NCBI RefSeq assembly: GCF_016756775.1
Contig: NZ_JAERMU010000012.1
Span: 62,001 to 126,000 of the forward strand
Origin: Dryocola clanedunensis subsp. sulfonylureivorans
GTDB taxonomy: Bacteria > Pseudomonadota > Gammaproteobacteria > Enterobacterales > Enterobacteriaceae
Length of the DNA: 64,000 bases
Direction of reading: 5' to 3'
The notes under the pieces were generated by a model. The model saw only the letters and a program-made list of their open reading frames with translations. It did no database searches and was not told the DNA's origin. The position numbers were made by a program, and so were the translations under genes. Positions 18,546-28,597 of this stretch are shown here, one piece after another; within the stretch, counting starts at the first letter, position 1; each line of letters starts with the position of its first letter.

Positions 18546-19544
18546 TCAGGAAGCTGATTCAGGCTGCTGGTTTTCTTTCGCCGTCTTCTTCGCATAGCGC
18601 TGCGCCAGTACGGCACAAACCATCAGCTGAATCTGGTGGAATATCATCAGCGGCAATACCATCATCCCTACCGCGCTGGCCGGGAACAGGACGTTGGCCA
18701 TCGGTATGCCGTTGGCGAGGCTTTTCTTGGAGCCGCAGAAGACAATGGTAATTTCATCCGCAGTATTAAAACCAAGCAGCCGCGCCGTCCAGGTATTGAC
18801 CACCAGCACAATCGCCAGCAGCGCGACAGAACAGCCCAGCACGGCCAGCAGCGAATAACCGTTGACCTGATGCCAGATGCCCCCCACCACCGCTTCGCTA
18901 AACGCCACGTAAACCACCAGCAGAATCGATGAGCGGTCCGTCAGGCTAATCAGCTTCTTGTGTTTATCCACCCAGCGGCCAATCAGCGGCCTCGACAGAT
19001 GCCCCACGACGAACGGCACCATCAGCTGCATAACGATTTTGCCAATCGCGTGTAGCGTATCGGTTGTCCCCTCCTGGGTATTCATCAGCGCGCCAACCAG
19101 CACCGGGGAGAGAAAGATCCCCAGAATACTGGACGCCGAGGCGCTGCATACCGCCGCCGCCACGTTGCCGCCCGCTACCGAGGTAAATGCAATCGCCGAT
19201 TGCACCGTGGCAGGCAGTGCGCAGAGATAGAGAAAGCCCATGTATAAAGGCTGATTCAGGATAGCCGGTGAAAGGAAACCCATCGCCAGCCCCAGCAGTG
19301 GAAACAGAGCAAAAGTGCTGAGGAAAACAATCAGGTGTAGCTTCCAGTGCCCCATACCCGCCACTATTGCATCGCGAGAGAGCTTTGCTCCATGCATAAA
19401 GAACAGCAGCGCAATGGCCGCGGTTGTCAGGTATTCAAAGCCAGTTTTAACTATGCCTTCACAGGGAAATAGCGAAGCGACCACCACGACACCGATCATG
19501 ATCAGTAAGAATTTATCGACCTTCAGACGCTGCAACCAGCCCAT
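18546..19544 (-). CDS. Bile acid:sodium symporter-family protein, YfeH-like
   Basis: Polytopic inner-membrane protein of the SBF-like family. Segments such as TTAAIALLFFMHGAKLS, GNVAAAVCSASASSILGIFLSPVLVG and ADEITIVFCGSKKSLANGIPMANVLFP align closely with E. coli YfeH, which maps elsewhere in E. coli, so this is either a relocated yfeH or a paralogue. About ten transmembrane helices are expected in 332 residues; the substrate is unknown. It is convergent with add (19 bp apart) and downstream of ydgJ, an arrangement not seen in E. coli K-12. Confidence 0.85.
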   Translation of the reverse strand: MGWLQRLKVDKFLLIMIGVVVVASLFPCEGIVKTGFEYLTTAAIALLFFMHGAKLSRDAIVAGMGHWKLHLIVFLSTFALFPLLGLAMGFLSPAILNQPLYMGFLYLCALPATVQSAIAFTSVAGGNVAAAVCSASASSILGIFLSPVLVGALMNTQEGTTDTLHAIGKIVMQLMVPFVVGHLSRPLIGRWVDKHKKLISLTDRSSILLVVYVAFSEAVVGGIWHQVNGYSLLAVLGCSVALLAIVLVVNTWTARLLGFNTADEITIVFCGSKKSLANGIPMANVLFPASAVGMMVLPLMIFHQIQLMVCAVLAQRYAKKTAKENQQPESAS

Positions 19545-19582
19545 GAATGACCCTCTATGTTCCGACTACGCTCAGACTGAAA

Positions 19583-19608
19583 TAAAAAGGCCCCGTGCAG
19601 ACGGGGCC
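19583..19608 (-). terminator. Intrinsic terminator after ydgJ
   Basis: On the minus strand GGCCCCGT-CTGC-ACGGGGCC is followed by TTTTTATT, a textbook rho-independent terminator 17 bp past the ydgJ stop. Confidence 0.88.
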
Positions 19609-19624
19609 GGACGGCAAGACTGAA

Positions 19625-20668
19625 TTAATTAGCCAGGTTCAGCGTCGCACGCTGCTTCGACGACTCCATGCCCAGCTCAATCAGCTCCATCACCTGAATT
19701 GCCTGCGCCGCAGGCACAGGGTTTTCGCCGTGGCCGGTCAACGCGTCGCGAATGGCGGCATAGTAAGCAGGATAGTTACCCGGCACGGTCAGCAGAGTCT
19801 GTTCTGCCATCACTTCGCCCTGCGCCAGCGTCAACACGCCGTCACGCATGTCATACCCCCAGTCCTCCTGCGGCAGACGCTCGCCTGCCTTAAGGCGGTC
19901 CTCCTGCGGGTCGAGCCCATATTTGATGTAGCTGCCACGGGTGCCGTGTACGATATAACGTGCCGATTCAGCGGCGGCCAGCAGTGAGCCATGAAGCACA
20001 ACGCGGCGCTGCGGATAGGCCAGGACGGCATGGAAGTAATCGGTAGCCTGAGCGCCCGGGCGAAGCTGGGCGAGATCGACCGTCAGGCTAACCGGCAGGC
20101 CGAACAGGTTCAGCGCCTGGTCGATAAGATGTGGCCCAAGGTCGTACCAGATGCCGCTGCCTACGCCCGCCTGCTCGCGCCAGCGTTGACGCACCTGGGG
20201 ACGGAAGCGATCGAAGTGTGATTCGAAATAGGCAACCTCTCCCAGCGTGCCGTCCGCCAGCAGCGTTTTCAACGTCAGGAAGTCGCTGTCCCAGCGGCGA
20301 TTGTGGAAAACGGAAAGCAGCAGTCCGCGGCTTTTTGCCAGCGCGTCCAGTTCACGCGCCTGTGACAACGTCACGGTAAAGGGTTTATCGACGACCACAT
20401 GCTTACCCGCTTCCAGCGCGGCTTTTGCCAGGGGGAAATGGGTGTCATTCGGAGTAGGAACCACAATGAGATCGATATCTGGATTGGTCAACAGATGGTG
20501 CGGATCGGAAACAACGTCCATGTTTGGCCAGTCAGCGTGGACTTTTGTTGCATCGCTGCTGGATACCGCCGCAAGCTCCATTCCCGGCGTGCCGACGATA
20601 AGCGGCGCATGAAAGGTCTTACTGGCGTAACCGTAGCCGATTAAACCGACACGAATATTATCACTCAT
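19625..20668 (-). CDS. ydgJ: Gfo/Idh/MocA-family oxidoreductase YdgJ
   Basis: NAD(P)-dependent sugar-type oxidoreductase of unknown physiological substrate. The N-terminal Rossmann motif GLIGYGYASKTFHAPL covers residues 8-23, the EAGKHVVVDKPFTVT segment (about residues 87-101) carries the lysine of the family's EKP-type motif, and the GFO/IDH C-terminal domain follows. The 347 residues compare with 346 in E. coli YdgJ. A terminator follows; upstream is an unusually long AT-rich spacer. Confidence 0.93.
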   Translation of the reverse strand: MSDNIRVGLIGYGYASKTFHAPLIVGTPGMELAAVSSSDATKVHADWPNMDVVSDPHHLLTNPDIDLIVVPTPNDTHFPLAKAALEAGKHVVVDKPFTVTLSQARELDALAKSRGLLLSVFHNRRWDSDFLTLKTLLADGTLGEVAYFESHFDRFRPQVRQRWREQAGVGSGIWYDLGPHLIDQALNLFGLPVSLTVDLAQLRPGAQATDYFHAVLAYPQRRVVLHGSLLAAAESARYIVHGTRGSYIKYGLDPQEDRLKAGERLPQEDWGYDMRDGVLTLAQGEVMAEQTLLTVPGNYPAYYAAIRDALTGHGENPVPAAQAIQVMELIELGMESSKQRATLNLAN

Positions 20669-21423
20669 TTGTATTCCTCACGTTTATGGACGACCTCATT
20701 TGACACCATCCACTACAGTGTAACAACAGGGAGTTTAATTGTTACGCTTCAGTTGCACACTTGCCAGGCTTTCTGCCCTTCACGCGTCATACAGGTCTGC
20801 CACAGTCCTGTGCCAACGGACAAATCATAACGGCATGTGATAAACAATCGCATTGACATATCATTAAAAGCGGTGAAAAGAATAACGCTGATGAATTTAT
20901 CTTTAGACATTTATTTAAACTTTCAGACAATACTCTGTAATATAGACAGGCGATGAACGTCAGCCGCACACGTCGAGATTAGTAGCCAATATTTTAAAAT
21001 CAATAAATGCTACAGATATATTCCTATTTATATCCTTGAAATGACCGCCAACTAAAATCAAATTATCTATATCAGTGATGGATGAGCCAGCTTTTGATTA
21101 ACAAAAAAGAGATATCGAGATAATTGCATTCGCTGTGAAAAAGCGGACAGCCTGACCGTGCGCGACCTGATGTCGTTCGTCTATGCGGTTCGCTTTCTCC
21201 TGCCGCCATAGGCCCTGTCGATGTACACCGTCAAAATGACATGCGACTCGCTTTCGGCTGAGGTTTTGGCAAAGCTCATTTTAAATTCCGTTTTATCTCA
21301 AGGAAAACTCCTAAATAAGCCAACAAGTGAATTTGCTCTAATAATAACGATTCAATTACGTTTATTATATGTCGGCTCGTCTGCTTAAAAATACACATGA
21401 AATCCTTCTGTACGGAATCCTCT
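20669..21423. other. AT-rich 755-bp intergenic region, no gene recognised
   Basis: The spacer between divergent ydgJ and cnu is AT-rich (long A/T stretches at 20820-21120 and 21290-21400) apart from a GC-richer island at about 21130-21270. E. coli has the 41-codon blr here; I looked on both strands and found no blr-like frame. The island has short open stretches on both strands but no convincing gene. Confidence 0.6.
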
Positions 21424-21639
21424 ATGACAGCGCAAGACTACTTAATGAAATTCAGAAAAATTAGCACTCTCGAAAGTCTCGAAAAACTGTTCGACCATCT
21501 GAACTACAGCCTTACGGATAATAATGACATTGTGTGCATGTATCGCGCAGCCGATCACCGCCGTGCTGAGCTGGTTTCGGGCGGCAAGCTGTTTGACCTC
21601 GGCTGTGTACCGAAATCGGTCTGGCGTTACGTGGTGTAA
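21424..21639 (+). CDS. cnu: Hha-family nucleoid modulator Cnu (YdgT)
   Basis: Small Hha/YmoA-family protein that partners with H-NS and StpA and binds near oriC. The ATG at 21424 gives 71 residues, identical in length to E. coli Cnu; an ATG nine codons earlier has no homology. Family blocks [20 protein letters not shown] and [12 protein letters not shown] plus the PKSVWRYV end are clear. The AT-rich DNA upstream is the kind of sequence H-NS complexes bind, which would allow autoregulation (inference). Confidence 0.95.
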   Translation: MTAQDYLMKFRKISTLESLEKLFDHLNYSLTDNNDIVCMYRAADHRRAELVSGGKLFDLGCVPKSVWRYVV

Positions 21640-21739
21640 CCGCTTGCGAGTAGCATTACTCGTAAAAAGCCTTATAATCGCCCCCGCCTTATGTCAGACA
21701 TAAGGACCGCATTCTATTCTTTGCATTCCGGGAGGCAAA

Positions 21740-22180
21740 ATGACTACCACGCAGGCGCCGCGTATTGCAGGCTGGCTTCTCGCCCCTCTCGCCTGGCTGC
21801 TGCTGACGCTACTCAGCAGTTCTATCGCGCTGGTGATTTATCTGATGATGCTGATTTCCCCTGAAAGCCATCGCCTGATGAGCGCCCAGGGGCAGCATAC
21901 GGTGCTGTTCTGGTATTTCTCCGTGGCCTGTGCCATCGCCATGTGGGGCTACACCGTGTGGCTAACCATCGCCTTCTTCAAGCGCCGTAAGAACGTCGTG
22001 CGCCATTACATCCTGTGGTTATTGATCTCCATACTGCTGGCGATCAAAGCGTTTGCCTTCTCCCCGGTCAGTGACGAGCTGGCTTTGCGTCAGCTGCTGT
22101 TCCCGCTCCTGGCGGCCTCATTACTGGTGCCTTACCTCAAGCGCTCAATCCGCGTGAAGCAAACCTTTATTAATCCGTAA
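21740..22180 (+). CDS. ydgK: DUF2569 membrane protein YdgK
   Basis: Inner-membrane protein of unknown function with four predicted transmembrane helices in 146 residues: GWLLAPLAWLLLTLLSSSIALVIYL, WYFSVACAIAMWGYTVWLTIAFF, HYILWLLISILLAIKAFAF and a hydrophobic C-terminal segment. It lies 77 bp upstream of rsxA, the same neighbourhood as in E. coli. GGGAGGC precedes the ATG. Confidence 0.9.
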   Translation: MTTTQAPRIAGWLLAPLAWLLLTLLSSSIALVIYLMMLISPESHRLMSAQGQHTVLFWYFSVACAIAMWGYTVWLTIAFFKRRKNVVRHYILWLLISILLAIKAFAFSPVSDELALRQLLFPLLAASLLVPYLKRSIRVKQTFINP

Positions 22181-22257
22181 TAACCTTATAAATACTCCGT
22201 TGTCGTCCTGCGCCGCATGGACGATAATGGACGGCTTTTTTTGTTTCAGGTCTCATC

Positions 22258-22839
22258 ATGACAGATTATTTGCTGCTCTTTGTTGGTACGGTACTGGTCA
22301 ATAACTTCGTTCTGGTGAAGTTTCTCGGCCTGTGCCCGTTCATGGGCGTGTCCAAAAAACTGGAGACGGCCATTGGCATGGGGCTGGCGACCACCTTCGT
22401 CTTAACGCTGGCCTCTGTCTGCGCCTGGATTATTAACGACCTTATTCTTATCCCCCTCGATCTGGTTTATTTACGTACCCTTTCTTTTATTCTGGTTATT
22501 GCCGTCGTGGTGCAATTTACCGAAATGGTGGTACGGAAGACCAGCCCGGCGCTCTACCGTCTGCTGGGGATTTTTTTACCGCTCATCACCACCAACTGTG
22601 CGGTGCTGGGGGTTGCGCTATTAAACGTCAATCTTGGCCATAATTTCCTGCAGTCCGCGCTGTACGGTTTTTCTGCCGCGGTCGGCTTCTCACTCGTCAT
22701 GGTGCTGTTTGCAGCCATTCGTGAACGCCTGGCTGTGGCCGACGTTCCTGCCCCCTTCAAAGGCAACGCTATCGCGCTGATTACCGCGGGCTTGATGTCG
22801 CTGGCCTTTATGGGCTTTACCGGCCTGGTGAAGTTCTGA
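22258..22839 (+). CDS. rsxA: SoxR-reducing/Rnf complex subunit RsxA
   Basis: Integral membrane subunit of the RsxABCDGE electron-transfer complex, which keeps the SoxR [2Fe-2S] sensor reduced and is homologous to the Rnf ion pump. The 193 residues form six helices; [10 protein letters not shown] and [13 protein letters not shown] are the paired RsxA/RsxE cysteine-containing motifs. The stop overlaps the rsxB ATG (TGATG), so the genes are translationally coupled. Confidence 0.97.
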   Translation: MTDYLLLFVGTVLVNNFVLVKFLGLCPFMGVSKKLETAIGMGLATTFVLTLASVCAWIINDLILIPLDLVYLRTLSFILVIAVVVQFTEMVVRKTSPALYRLLGIFLPLITTNCAVLGVALLNVNLGHNFLQSALYGFSAAVGFSLVMVLFAAIRERLAVADVPAPFKGNAIALITAGLMSLAFMGFTGLVKF

Positions 22840-23417
22840 TGACGACCGTATGGATTGCCATTGTTGCGCTTACCCTGATGGGGCTGATATTTGGCCTTAT
22901 TCTGGGCTACGCGTCACGCCGCTTTGCCGTTGAAGAAGATCCGATTGTCGAGAAAATCGAAGAGCTGCTGCCTCAGAGCCAGTGCGGGCAATGCGGCTAT
23001 CCAGGTTGCCGCCCCTATGCAGAGGCAGTAGGCAATAACGGCGCAAACATTAATCTTTGTGCGCCCGGTGGCGAAGCGGTGATGCAAAAAATCGCAACCT
23101 TGCTGAACGTCGAGCCTCAGCCAATCGAGGGGGATGAGTCCGCCCTCGCGCCGGTACGCATGCTGGCCGTGATTGATGAAGCTAACTGTATCGGCTGTAC
23201 CAAATGCATCCAGGCCTGCCCTGTAGATGCCATTGTTGGTGCAACGCGTGCGATGCATACCGTGATAAGCGACCTGTGCACCGGCTGCAACCTTTGCGTG
23301 GATCCATGCCCGACTCGCTGCATCGATCTGGTGCCGGTCGCCACCACCACGGAGAGCTGGAAATGGGATCTCCAGACCATCCCGGTACGTAATATTCCGG
23401 TGGAGCAACATGCTTAA
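22839..23417 (+). CDS. rsxB: Rsx/Rnf ferredoxin subunit RsxB
   Basis: Iron-sulfur subunit with an N-terminal membrane anchor (residues 5-25), a 4Fe-4S domain with [16 protein letters not shown] near residue 50, and two ferredoxin-type clusters, [12 protein letters not shown] and [12 protein letters not shown], near residues 110-150. The 192 residues equal E. coli RsxB. It overlaps rsxC by 8 bp. Confidence 0.97.
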   Translation: MTTVWIAIVALTLMGLIFGLILGYASRRFAVEEDPIVEKIEELLPQSQCGQCGYPGCRPYAEAVGNNGANINLCAPGGEAVMQKIATLLNVEPQPIEGDESALAPVRMLAVIDEANCIGCTKCIQACPVDAIVGATRAMHTVISDLCTGCNLCVDPCPTRCIDLVPVATTTESWKWDLQTIPVRNIPVEQHA

Positions 23418-25590
23418 TTTCTTTAATCGCTTCAAAAAAAACCGCATCTGGGATTTCGACGGCGGCATCCATCCGCCGGAGATGAAATCCCAGTCTAACG
23501 GCACACCTCTGCGTCAGGTTCCCCTGTCAAAGCAGCTTTTCCTGCCGCTGAAACAACACATTGGTGCGGAAGGTGAACTGTGCGTTAAGGCGGGTGACCA
23601 CGTTCTGCGCGGCCAGGCGCTGACCAAAGGCCGGGGCAGAATGTTGCCGGTTCACGCCCCCACCTCCGGCACCATTACCGCTATCGCTCCGCATGCAACG
23701 GCGCATCCCTCTGCACTTGCGGAGCTGAGCGTGATTATCGAAGCGGACGGCGAAGATGTCTGGATGGAGCGTGACGGCTGGGCTGATTACCGCAACAAGA
23801 GCCGTGAAGCGCTTATTGAGCGTATTCACCAGTTTGGTGTAGCCGGTCTTGGCGGCGCGGGCTTCCCGACGGGCAACAAACTGCAGGGCGGCGGCGACAA
23901 AATAGAGACGCTGATTATTAACGCCGCAGAGTGCGAGCCTTACATTACGGCGGATGACCGCCTGATGCAGGACTGCGCCGCGCAGATTGTCGAAGGCATA
24001 CGTATTCTTGCCCATATCCTGCAGCCACAGCGCGTACTGATCGGTATTGAAGATAATAAACCGCAGGCTATCTCTATGATGCGTGCGGTGCTGGTCGGTT
24101 GTAACGATATCGAACTGCGGGTGATCCCTACGAAATATCCTTCCGGCGGTGCGAAGCAGCTTACACAAATCCTGACTGGCAAGCAGGTTCCTCACGGCGG
24201 TCGCTCCTCTGACATCGGCGTTTTGATGCAAAACGTAGGCACCGCCTTTGCGGTAAAACGAGCCATTATTGACGGCGAGCCATTAACTGAACGCGTAGTG
24301 ACTCTGACGGGGGAAGCCGTAGCGCAACCCGGTAACGTCTGGGCCCGCCTGGGTACGCCTGTGCGCCATCTGCTGGAATTTGCAGATTTTCGTCCTACCC
24401 ACGACCAGCAGGTTATTATGGGCGGCCCGCTGATGGGCTTCAGCCTGCCGTGGCTGGACGTGCCGGTGGTCAAAATCACCAACTGCCTGCTGGCCCCGTC
24501 CGCAGGCGAAATGGGCGAGCCGGAGCCGGAGCAAAGCTGCATCCGCTGCAGCGCCTGTGCGGACTCCTGCCCTGCCGATCTTCTGCCGCAGCAGCTGTAC
24601 TGGTTCAGCAAAGGCCAGCAGCACGATAAGGCCACCGCGCATAATCTTAAAGACTGCATCGAGTGCGGCGCGTGCGCCTATGTCTGTCCCAGTAGCATTC
24701 CGCTGGTGCAGTACTTCCGCCAGGAGAAAGCAGAGATCCGCGAAATCGAGCTGGAGGCAAAGCGCACCGCAGAAGCGAAAGTACGCTTTGAAGCGCGCCA
24801 GGCCCGTCTTGAGCGTGAGAAAGCCGCACGCCAGGCCCGCCATAAGCAATCTGCCGCTCAGCCTTCCGCCAAAGACAGCGACGCCATTCAGGCCGCGCTT
24901 GCCCGTATAAAAAGCAAGAAGCCGCAGGGCGACGAGCCGATTATTATCAAAGCCGGAAGCAGGCCCGATAACAGCGAGATGATTGCGGCCCGGGAGGCCC
25001 GCAAGGCGCAGGCACGTGCTAAGCAGGCTGAAAAAGCGCAGCAGGCTGATGCATCTGAAACCGCTACGGCCGACCCGCGCAAAGCAGCCGTTGAAGCCGC
25101 TATCGCTCGAGCCAAATCCCGTAAAGCTGCGCAGGCAAACTGTGAACCAGTTGCAGAAGCTGCGCCAGCGGAAACTGTCGACCCGCGCAAAGCAGCCGTT
25201 GAAGCCGCTATTGCTCGAGCCAAAGCCCGTAAAGCTGCGCAGGCAAATAGTGAGCCAGCCGCAGAACCAGCGCCAGCGGAAACTGTCGACCCGCGCAAAG
25301 CGGCCGTTGAAGCCGCTATTGCTCGAGCCAAAGCTCGTAAAGCTGCGCAGGTAAACACTGAGCCAGCTGCAGAACCAGCGCCAGCGGAAACTGTCGACCC
25401 GCGCAAAGCAGCCGTTGAAGCCGCTATTGCTCGAGCCAAAGCCCGTAAAGCTGCTCAGCAGGCCGAAGCTGAAGAGTCCGCCCCAGCAGAATCCAGACAA
25501 GAACAAGACCCAAGAAAAGCAGCTGTTGCCGCGGCTATCGCCCGCGTACAGGCCCGTAAGGCCGCTCAGCAGATGGCGCCAGAGGATTAA
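23410..25590 (+). CDS. rsxC: Rsx/Rnf subunit RsxC with tandem C-terminal repeats
   Basis: Peripheral electron-input subunit binding FMN/NADH and two [4Fe-4S] clusters. The flavin/NADH domain has [13 protein letters not shown] (about residue 150) and [15 protein letters not shown]; the clusters are [12 protein letters not shown] and [12 protein letters not shown] (about residues 377-430). The C-terminal 290 residues are a charged Ala/Lys/Arg-rich coiled coil holding five copies of a unit containing [19 protein letters not shown]. Repeat number varies between enteric species and accounts for most length differences; this protein has 726 residues. Confidence 0.96.
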   Translation: MLNFFNRFKKNRIWDFDGGIHPPEMKSQSNGTPLRQVPLSKQLFLPLKQHIGAEGELCVKAGDHVLRGQALTKGRGRMLPVHAPTSGTITAIAPHATAHPSALAELSVIIEADGEDVWMERDGWADYRNKSREALIERIHQFGVAGLGGAGFPTGNKLQGGGDKIETLIINAAECEPYITADDRLMQDCAAQIVEGIRILAHILQPQRVLIGIEDNKPQAISMMRAVLVGCNDIELRVIPTKYPSGGAKQLTQILTGKQVPHGGRSSDIGVLMQNVGTAFAVKRAIIDGEPLTERVVTLTGEAVAQPGNVWARLGTPVRHLLEFADFRPTHDQQVIMGGPLMGFSLPWLDVPVVKITNCLLAPSAGEMGEPEPEQSCIRCSACADSCPADLLPQQLYWFSKGQQHDKATAHNLKDCIECGACAYVCPSSIPLVQYFRQEKAEIREIELEAKRTAEAKVRFEARQARLEREKAARQARHKQSAAQPSAKDSDAIQAALARIKSKKPQGDEPIIIKAGSRPDNSEMIAAREARKAQARAKQAEKAQQADASETATADPRKAAVEAAIARAKSRKAAQANCEPVAEAAPAETVDPRKAAVEAAIARAKARKAAQANSEPAAEPAPAETVDPRKAAVEAAIARAKARKAAQVNTEPAAEPAPAETVDPRKAAVEAAIARAKARKAAQQAEAEESAPAESRQEQDPRKAAVAAAIARVQARKAAQQMAPED
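25072..25575 (+). repeat. 108-bp in-frame tandem repeats in rsxC
   Basis: Repeat units starting at 25072, 25180, 25288, 25396 and 25507 have periods of 108, 108, 108 and 111 bp (36-37 codons). The three middle units are almost identical in DNA, including silent positions, while the last is more diverged. This suggests recent slippage or unequal exchange that adds coiled-coil length. Confidence 0.92.
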
Positions 25591-26643
25591 ATGGTTTTTA
25601 AAATCGCAAGCTCCCCTTATACCCACAACCAGCGCAGCACCTCCCGAATTATGCTGCTGGTGACCATAGCCGCACTGCCGGGTATCGCCGCGCTATTCTT
25701 CTGGTTTGGCTGGGGTAGCCTGATTCAGATCGCGCTGGGGATCGTCAGCGCTGTGCTGGCGGAAGCGCTGGTCGTTAAGCTGCGTAAGCAGTCCTGCAGA
25801 AAAACGCTCGGCGACAACTCTGCGGCGCTGACGGGTTTGCTGCTCGGTATCAGTATCCCGCCGCTCGCGCCATGGTGGCTGATTATCGTCGGTACCTTGT
25901 TCGCCGTGATCATTGCCAAACAGATTTATGGTGGTCTGGGACATAACCCGTTTAACCCGGCGATGGTGGGTTACGTGGTCCTGCTGATTGCCTTCCCGGT
26001 GCTGATGACGTCCTGGCTGCCGCCGCAATCTATTGCGGCAAATGTGCCGGGCTTCACCGACGTTCTGCACGTCATTTTTACCGGCAGCACCGCCGCGGGC
26101 GAAACCATGACGCAGCTGCGCATGGGGATAGACGGCATCAGCCAGGCAACGCCGCTGGATACGTTTAAAACGGGGATACGTGCCGGTCACGCCGCAGCCG
26201 ATCTTCTGCAAGAGCCCATTTATGGCGGGATACTGGCCGGTCTCGGCTGGCAGTGGATTAACGTCGCATTTCTGGCCGGCGGCCTGTTCCTGCTGGCGCG
26301 CGGCACCATTCGCTGGCATATCCCGGTTAGCTTCCTGCTGGTACTCACCCTGTGCGCAGCGCTGGGCTGGCTGATTTCGCCGGAGAAATACGTCTCCCCG
26401 ATGATTCATCTCTTTTCCGGGGCAACGATGTTCGGCGCATTCTTTATCCTCACCGACCCGGTAACCGCCTCCACCACCAACAGTGGCCGTCTGATATTTG
26501 GCGCGCTGGCGGGGCTGCTGGTGTGGCTTATCCGCACCTACGGGGGATACCCGGATGGTGTGGCCTTCGCCGTGCTGCTGGCGAACATTACCGTGCCGCT
26601 GATTGACTACTACACCCGCCCACGCGTCTATGGCCATCGCTAA
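25591..26643 (+). CDS. rsxD: Rsx/Rnf subunit RsxD
   Basis: Polytopic membrane subunit carrying covalently bound FMN in this family. The 350 residues contain about nine or ten helices; the flavinylation-type sequence lies in TPLDTFKTG near residue 188. [19 protein letters not shown] is a family hallmark. It begins immediately after the rsxC stop. Confidence 0.96.
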   Translation: MVFKIASSPYTHNQRSTSRIMLLVTIAALPGIAALFFWFGWGSLIQIALGIVSAVLAEALVVKLRKQSCRKTLGDNSAALTGLLLGISIPPLAPWWLIIVGTLFAVIIAKQIYGGLGHNPFNPAMVGYVVLLIAFPVLMTSWLPPQSIAANVPGFTDVLHVIFTGSTAAGETMTQLRMGIDGISQATPLDTFKTGIRAGHAAADLLQEPIYGGILAGLGWQWINVAFLAGGLFLLARGTIRWHIPVSFLLVLTLCAALGWLISPEKYVSPMIHLFSGATMFGAFFILTDPVTASTTNSGRLIFGALAGLLVWLIRTYGGYPDGVAFAVLLANITVPLIDYYTRPRVYGHR

Positions 26644-26652
26644 GGAATCGTC

Positions 26653-27279
26653 ATGCTGAAAACGATGCAAAAACATGGCGTGACGCTGGCGATTTTCGCC
26701 GCGCTGGCCACCGGCCTGACGGCCGTTGTCAACGAGTTGACCAAACCCACCATTGACCGCCAGGCGGCAATCCAGCAGAAGCTGCTGTTTGACCAGGTAC
26801 TGCCGTCAGAGATGTACGATAACGACATTCAGGGCAGCTGCCTTGTGGTTAACGAGCCGCGGTTGGGCGCAGGTGAACACCGGATCTACATCGCGCGCAA
26901 AGGCGAACAGCCTGTCGCGATGGTGATGGAAGCCACGGCCCCTGATGGCTATTCCGGAGCCATCCAGCTGCTGGTAGGCACAGACTTTAGCGGCAAGGTG
27001 CTGGGGACTCGGGTGACTCAGCATCATGAAACGCCGGGTCTGGGTGATAAAATCGAGTTACGGCTCAGCAGCTGGATTACCCATTTTGCTGATGTGATGA
27101 TTCACGGCGAGGATGACGCAAGCTTCGCGGTGAAAAAAGATGGCGGCCAGTTCGATCAGTTTACCGGCGCCACCATTACCCCACGTGCAGTTGTCAATGC
27201 GGTGAAACGAGCGGGTCTGTATGCCGAAACGCTGCCGCCGAGGCTCTCGCAATTACCTTCCTGTGGAGCGCAACCATGA
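26653..27279 (+). CDS. rsxG: Rsx/Rnf flavoprotein subunit RsxG
   Basis: Membrane-anchored periplasmic FMN-binding subunit. One N-terminal helix (about residues 8-28) precedes the FMN_bind domain, with [12 protein letters not shown] and the flavinylation motif FTGATITP in which threonine takes FMN. The 208 residues fit E. coli RsxG (206). It overlaps rsxE by 4 bp (ATGA). Confidence 0.96.
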   Translation: MLKTMQKHGVTLAIFAALATGLTAVVNELTKPTIDRQAAIQQKLLFDQVLPSEMYDNDIQGSCLVVNEPRLGAGEHRIYIARKGEQPVAMVMEATAPDGYSGAIQLLVGTDFSGKVLGTRVTQHHETPGLGDKIELRLSSWITHFADVMIHGEDDASFAVKKDGGQFDQFTGATITPRAVVNAVKRAGLYAETLPPRLSQLPSCGAQP

Positions 27280-27962
27280 GTGAAGTAAAAGATATTATGG
27301 TCCAGGGGCTGTGGAAGAATAACTCAGCCTTCGTCCAGCTGTTAGGGCTGTGCCCGCTGCTGGCGGTGACGTCGACTGCCACCAACGCGCTTGGTCTGGG
27401 GCTTGCGACCACGCTGGTGCTGACGCTGACCAATGCCGCGGTTTCGGCCCTGCGTCGCTGGGTTCCTTCAGAAATCCGCATTCCCATCTACGTCATGATC
27501 ATCGCCTCGGTGGTCAGCACCGTTCAGATGCTGATCAACGCCTACGCGTTCGGGCTTTATCAGTCGCTCGGCATCTTTATCCCGCTGATTGTCACTAACT
27601 GCATTGTTATCGGCCGCGCGGAAGCTTTCGCCGCGAAAAACTCCGTCCCTCTGGCGGCGCTGGATGGTTTCGCTATCGGGCTGGGTGCGACCAGCGCGAT
27701 GTTCGTGCTCGGATCGCTGCGTGAGATTATCGGCAATGGTACGCTGTTTGACGGTGCCGATGGCCTGCTGGGCAGCTGGGCGAAGGTGCTGCGTATTGAA
27801 GTGTTTCATACCGACACGCCATTCCTGCTGGCTATGTTGCCGCCCGGCGCATTTATTGGCCTTGGGCTGATGCTGGCGGTAAAGTCTCTCATTGATGAGA
27901 AAATGAAAGCACGCCGCGCGGCGAAAAGCGTGGTGGTGGAATCAACAGCCAGGGAAGCCTGA
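27276..27962 (+). CDS. rsxE: Rsx/Rnf subunit RsxE
   Basis: Integral membrane subunit paralogous to RsxA, with [13 protein letters not shown] and [14 protein letters not shown] as the paired cysteine motifs. The 228 residues hold six helices and end in a short basic tail. Its stop overlaps the nth ATG (TGATG), continuing the chain of coupled genes. Confidence 0.96.
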   Translation: MSEVKDIMVQGLWKNNSAFVQLLGLCPLLAVTSTATNALGLGLATTLVLTLTNAAVSALRRWVPSEIRIPIYVMIIASVVSTVQMLINAYAFGLYQSLGIFIPLIVTNCIVIGRAEAFAAKNSVPLAALDGFAIGLGATSAMFVLGSLREIIGNGTLFDGADGLLGSWAKVLRIEVFHTDTPFLLAMLPPGAFIGLGLMLAVKSLIDEKMKARRAAKSVVVESTAREA

Positions 27963-28597
27963 TGAACAAAGCAAAACGCTACGAGATCCTCACACGCTTG
28001 CGTGACAATAATCCTCACCCGACTACTGAATTGCAGTTCAGCTCCCCTTTCGAGCTGCTGATTGCGGTGCTGCTTTCGGCTCAGGCTACGGACGTGAGCG
28101 TCAACAAAGCGACCGCAAAGCTCTATCCCGTCGCCAATACGCCGCAGTCGATGCTGGAGCTTGGCGTTGAGGGGGTGAAGTCCTACATCAAAACTATCGG
28201 GCTGTTCAACAGCAAGGCAGAAAACGTCATCAAGACCTGCCGCATGCTCATTGAACTACACGGTGGCGAGGTTCCTGAAGATCGTGCTGCGCTGGAGGCG
28301 CTGCCGGGCGTGGGGCGCAAAACGGCTAACGTCGTACTCAACACCGCTTTCGGCTGGCCAACGATTGCCGTCGACACGCATATCTTCCGCGTCTGCAACC
28401 GTACGCAATTCGCGCCGGGCAAAAACGTTGAGCAAGTTGAGGAAAAGCTGCTGAAAGTCGTCCCCGCAGAGTTTAAAGTCGACTGCCACCACTGGCTAAT
28501 CTTACATGGCCGCTATACCTGCATTGCCCGTAAACCGCGTTGTGGCTCCTGTATCATCGAAGACCTCTGCGAATTCAAAGAAAAAGTCGACGCCTGA
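27962..28597 (+). CDS. nth: Endonuclease III
   Basis: Base-excision-repair DNA glycosylase/AP lyase for oxidised pyrimidines. Visible features are the helix-hairpin-helix LPGVGRKTANVV with catalytic lysine K120, catalytic aspartate D138 in VDTHIFRV, and the C-terminal [4Fe-4S] ligands in CIARKPRCGSCIIEDLC (C-X6-C-X2-C-X5-C). At 211 residues it equals E. coli Nth. It is the last gene of the rsx operon and links redox sensing with oxidative DNA repair. Confidence 0.97.
   Translation: MNKAKRYEILTRLRDNNPHPTTELQFSSPFELLIAVLLSAQATDVSVNKATAKLYPVANTPQSMLELGVEGVKSYIKTIGLFNSKAENVIKTCRMLIELHGGEVPEDRAALEALPGVGRKTANVVLNTAFGWPTIAVDTHIFRVCNRTQFAPGKNVEQVEEKLLKVVPAEFKVDCHHWLILHGRYTCIARKPRCGSCIIEDLCEFKEKVDA

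Noticed and set aside
24283..25626. 447-codon open frame on the minus strand opposite rsxC
   Set aside because: Its repeats (GSSNSGFNG type) are just the reverse reading of the rsxC tandem repeats.
25693..26676. 327-codon open frame opposite rsxD
   Set aside because: No family resemblance and composition typical of an antisense shadow of a conserved gene.
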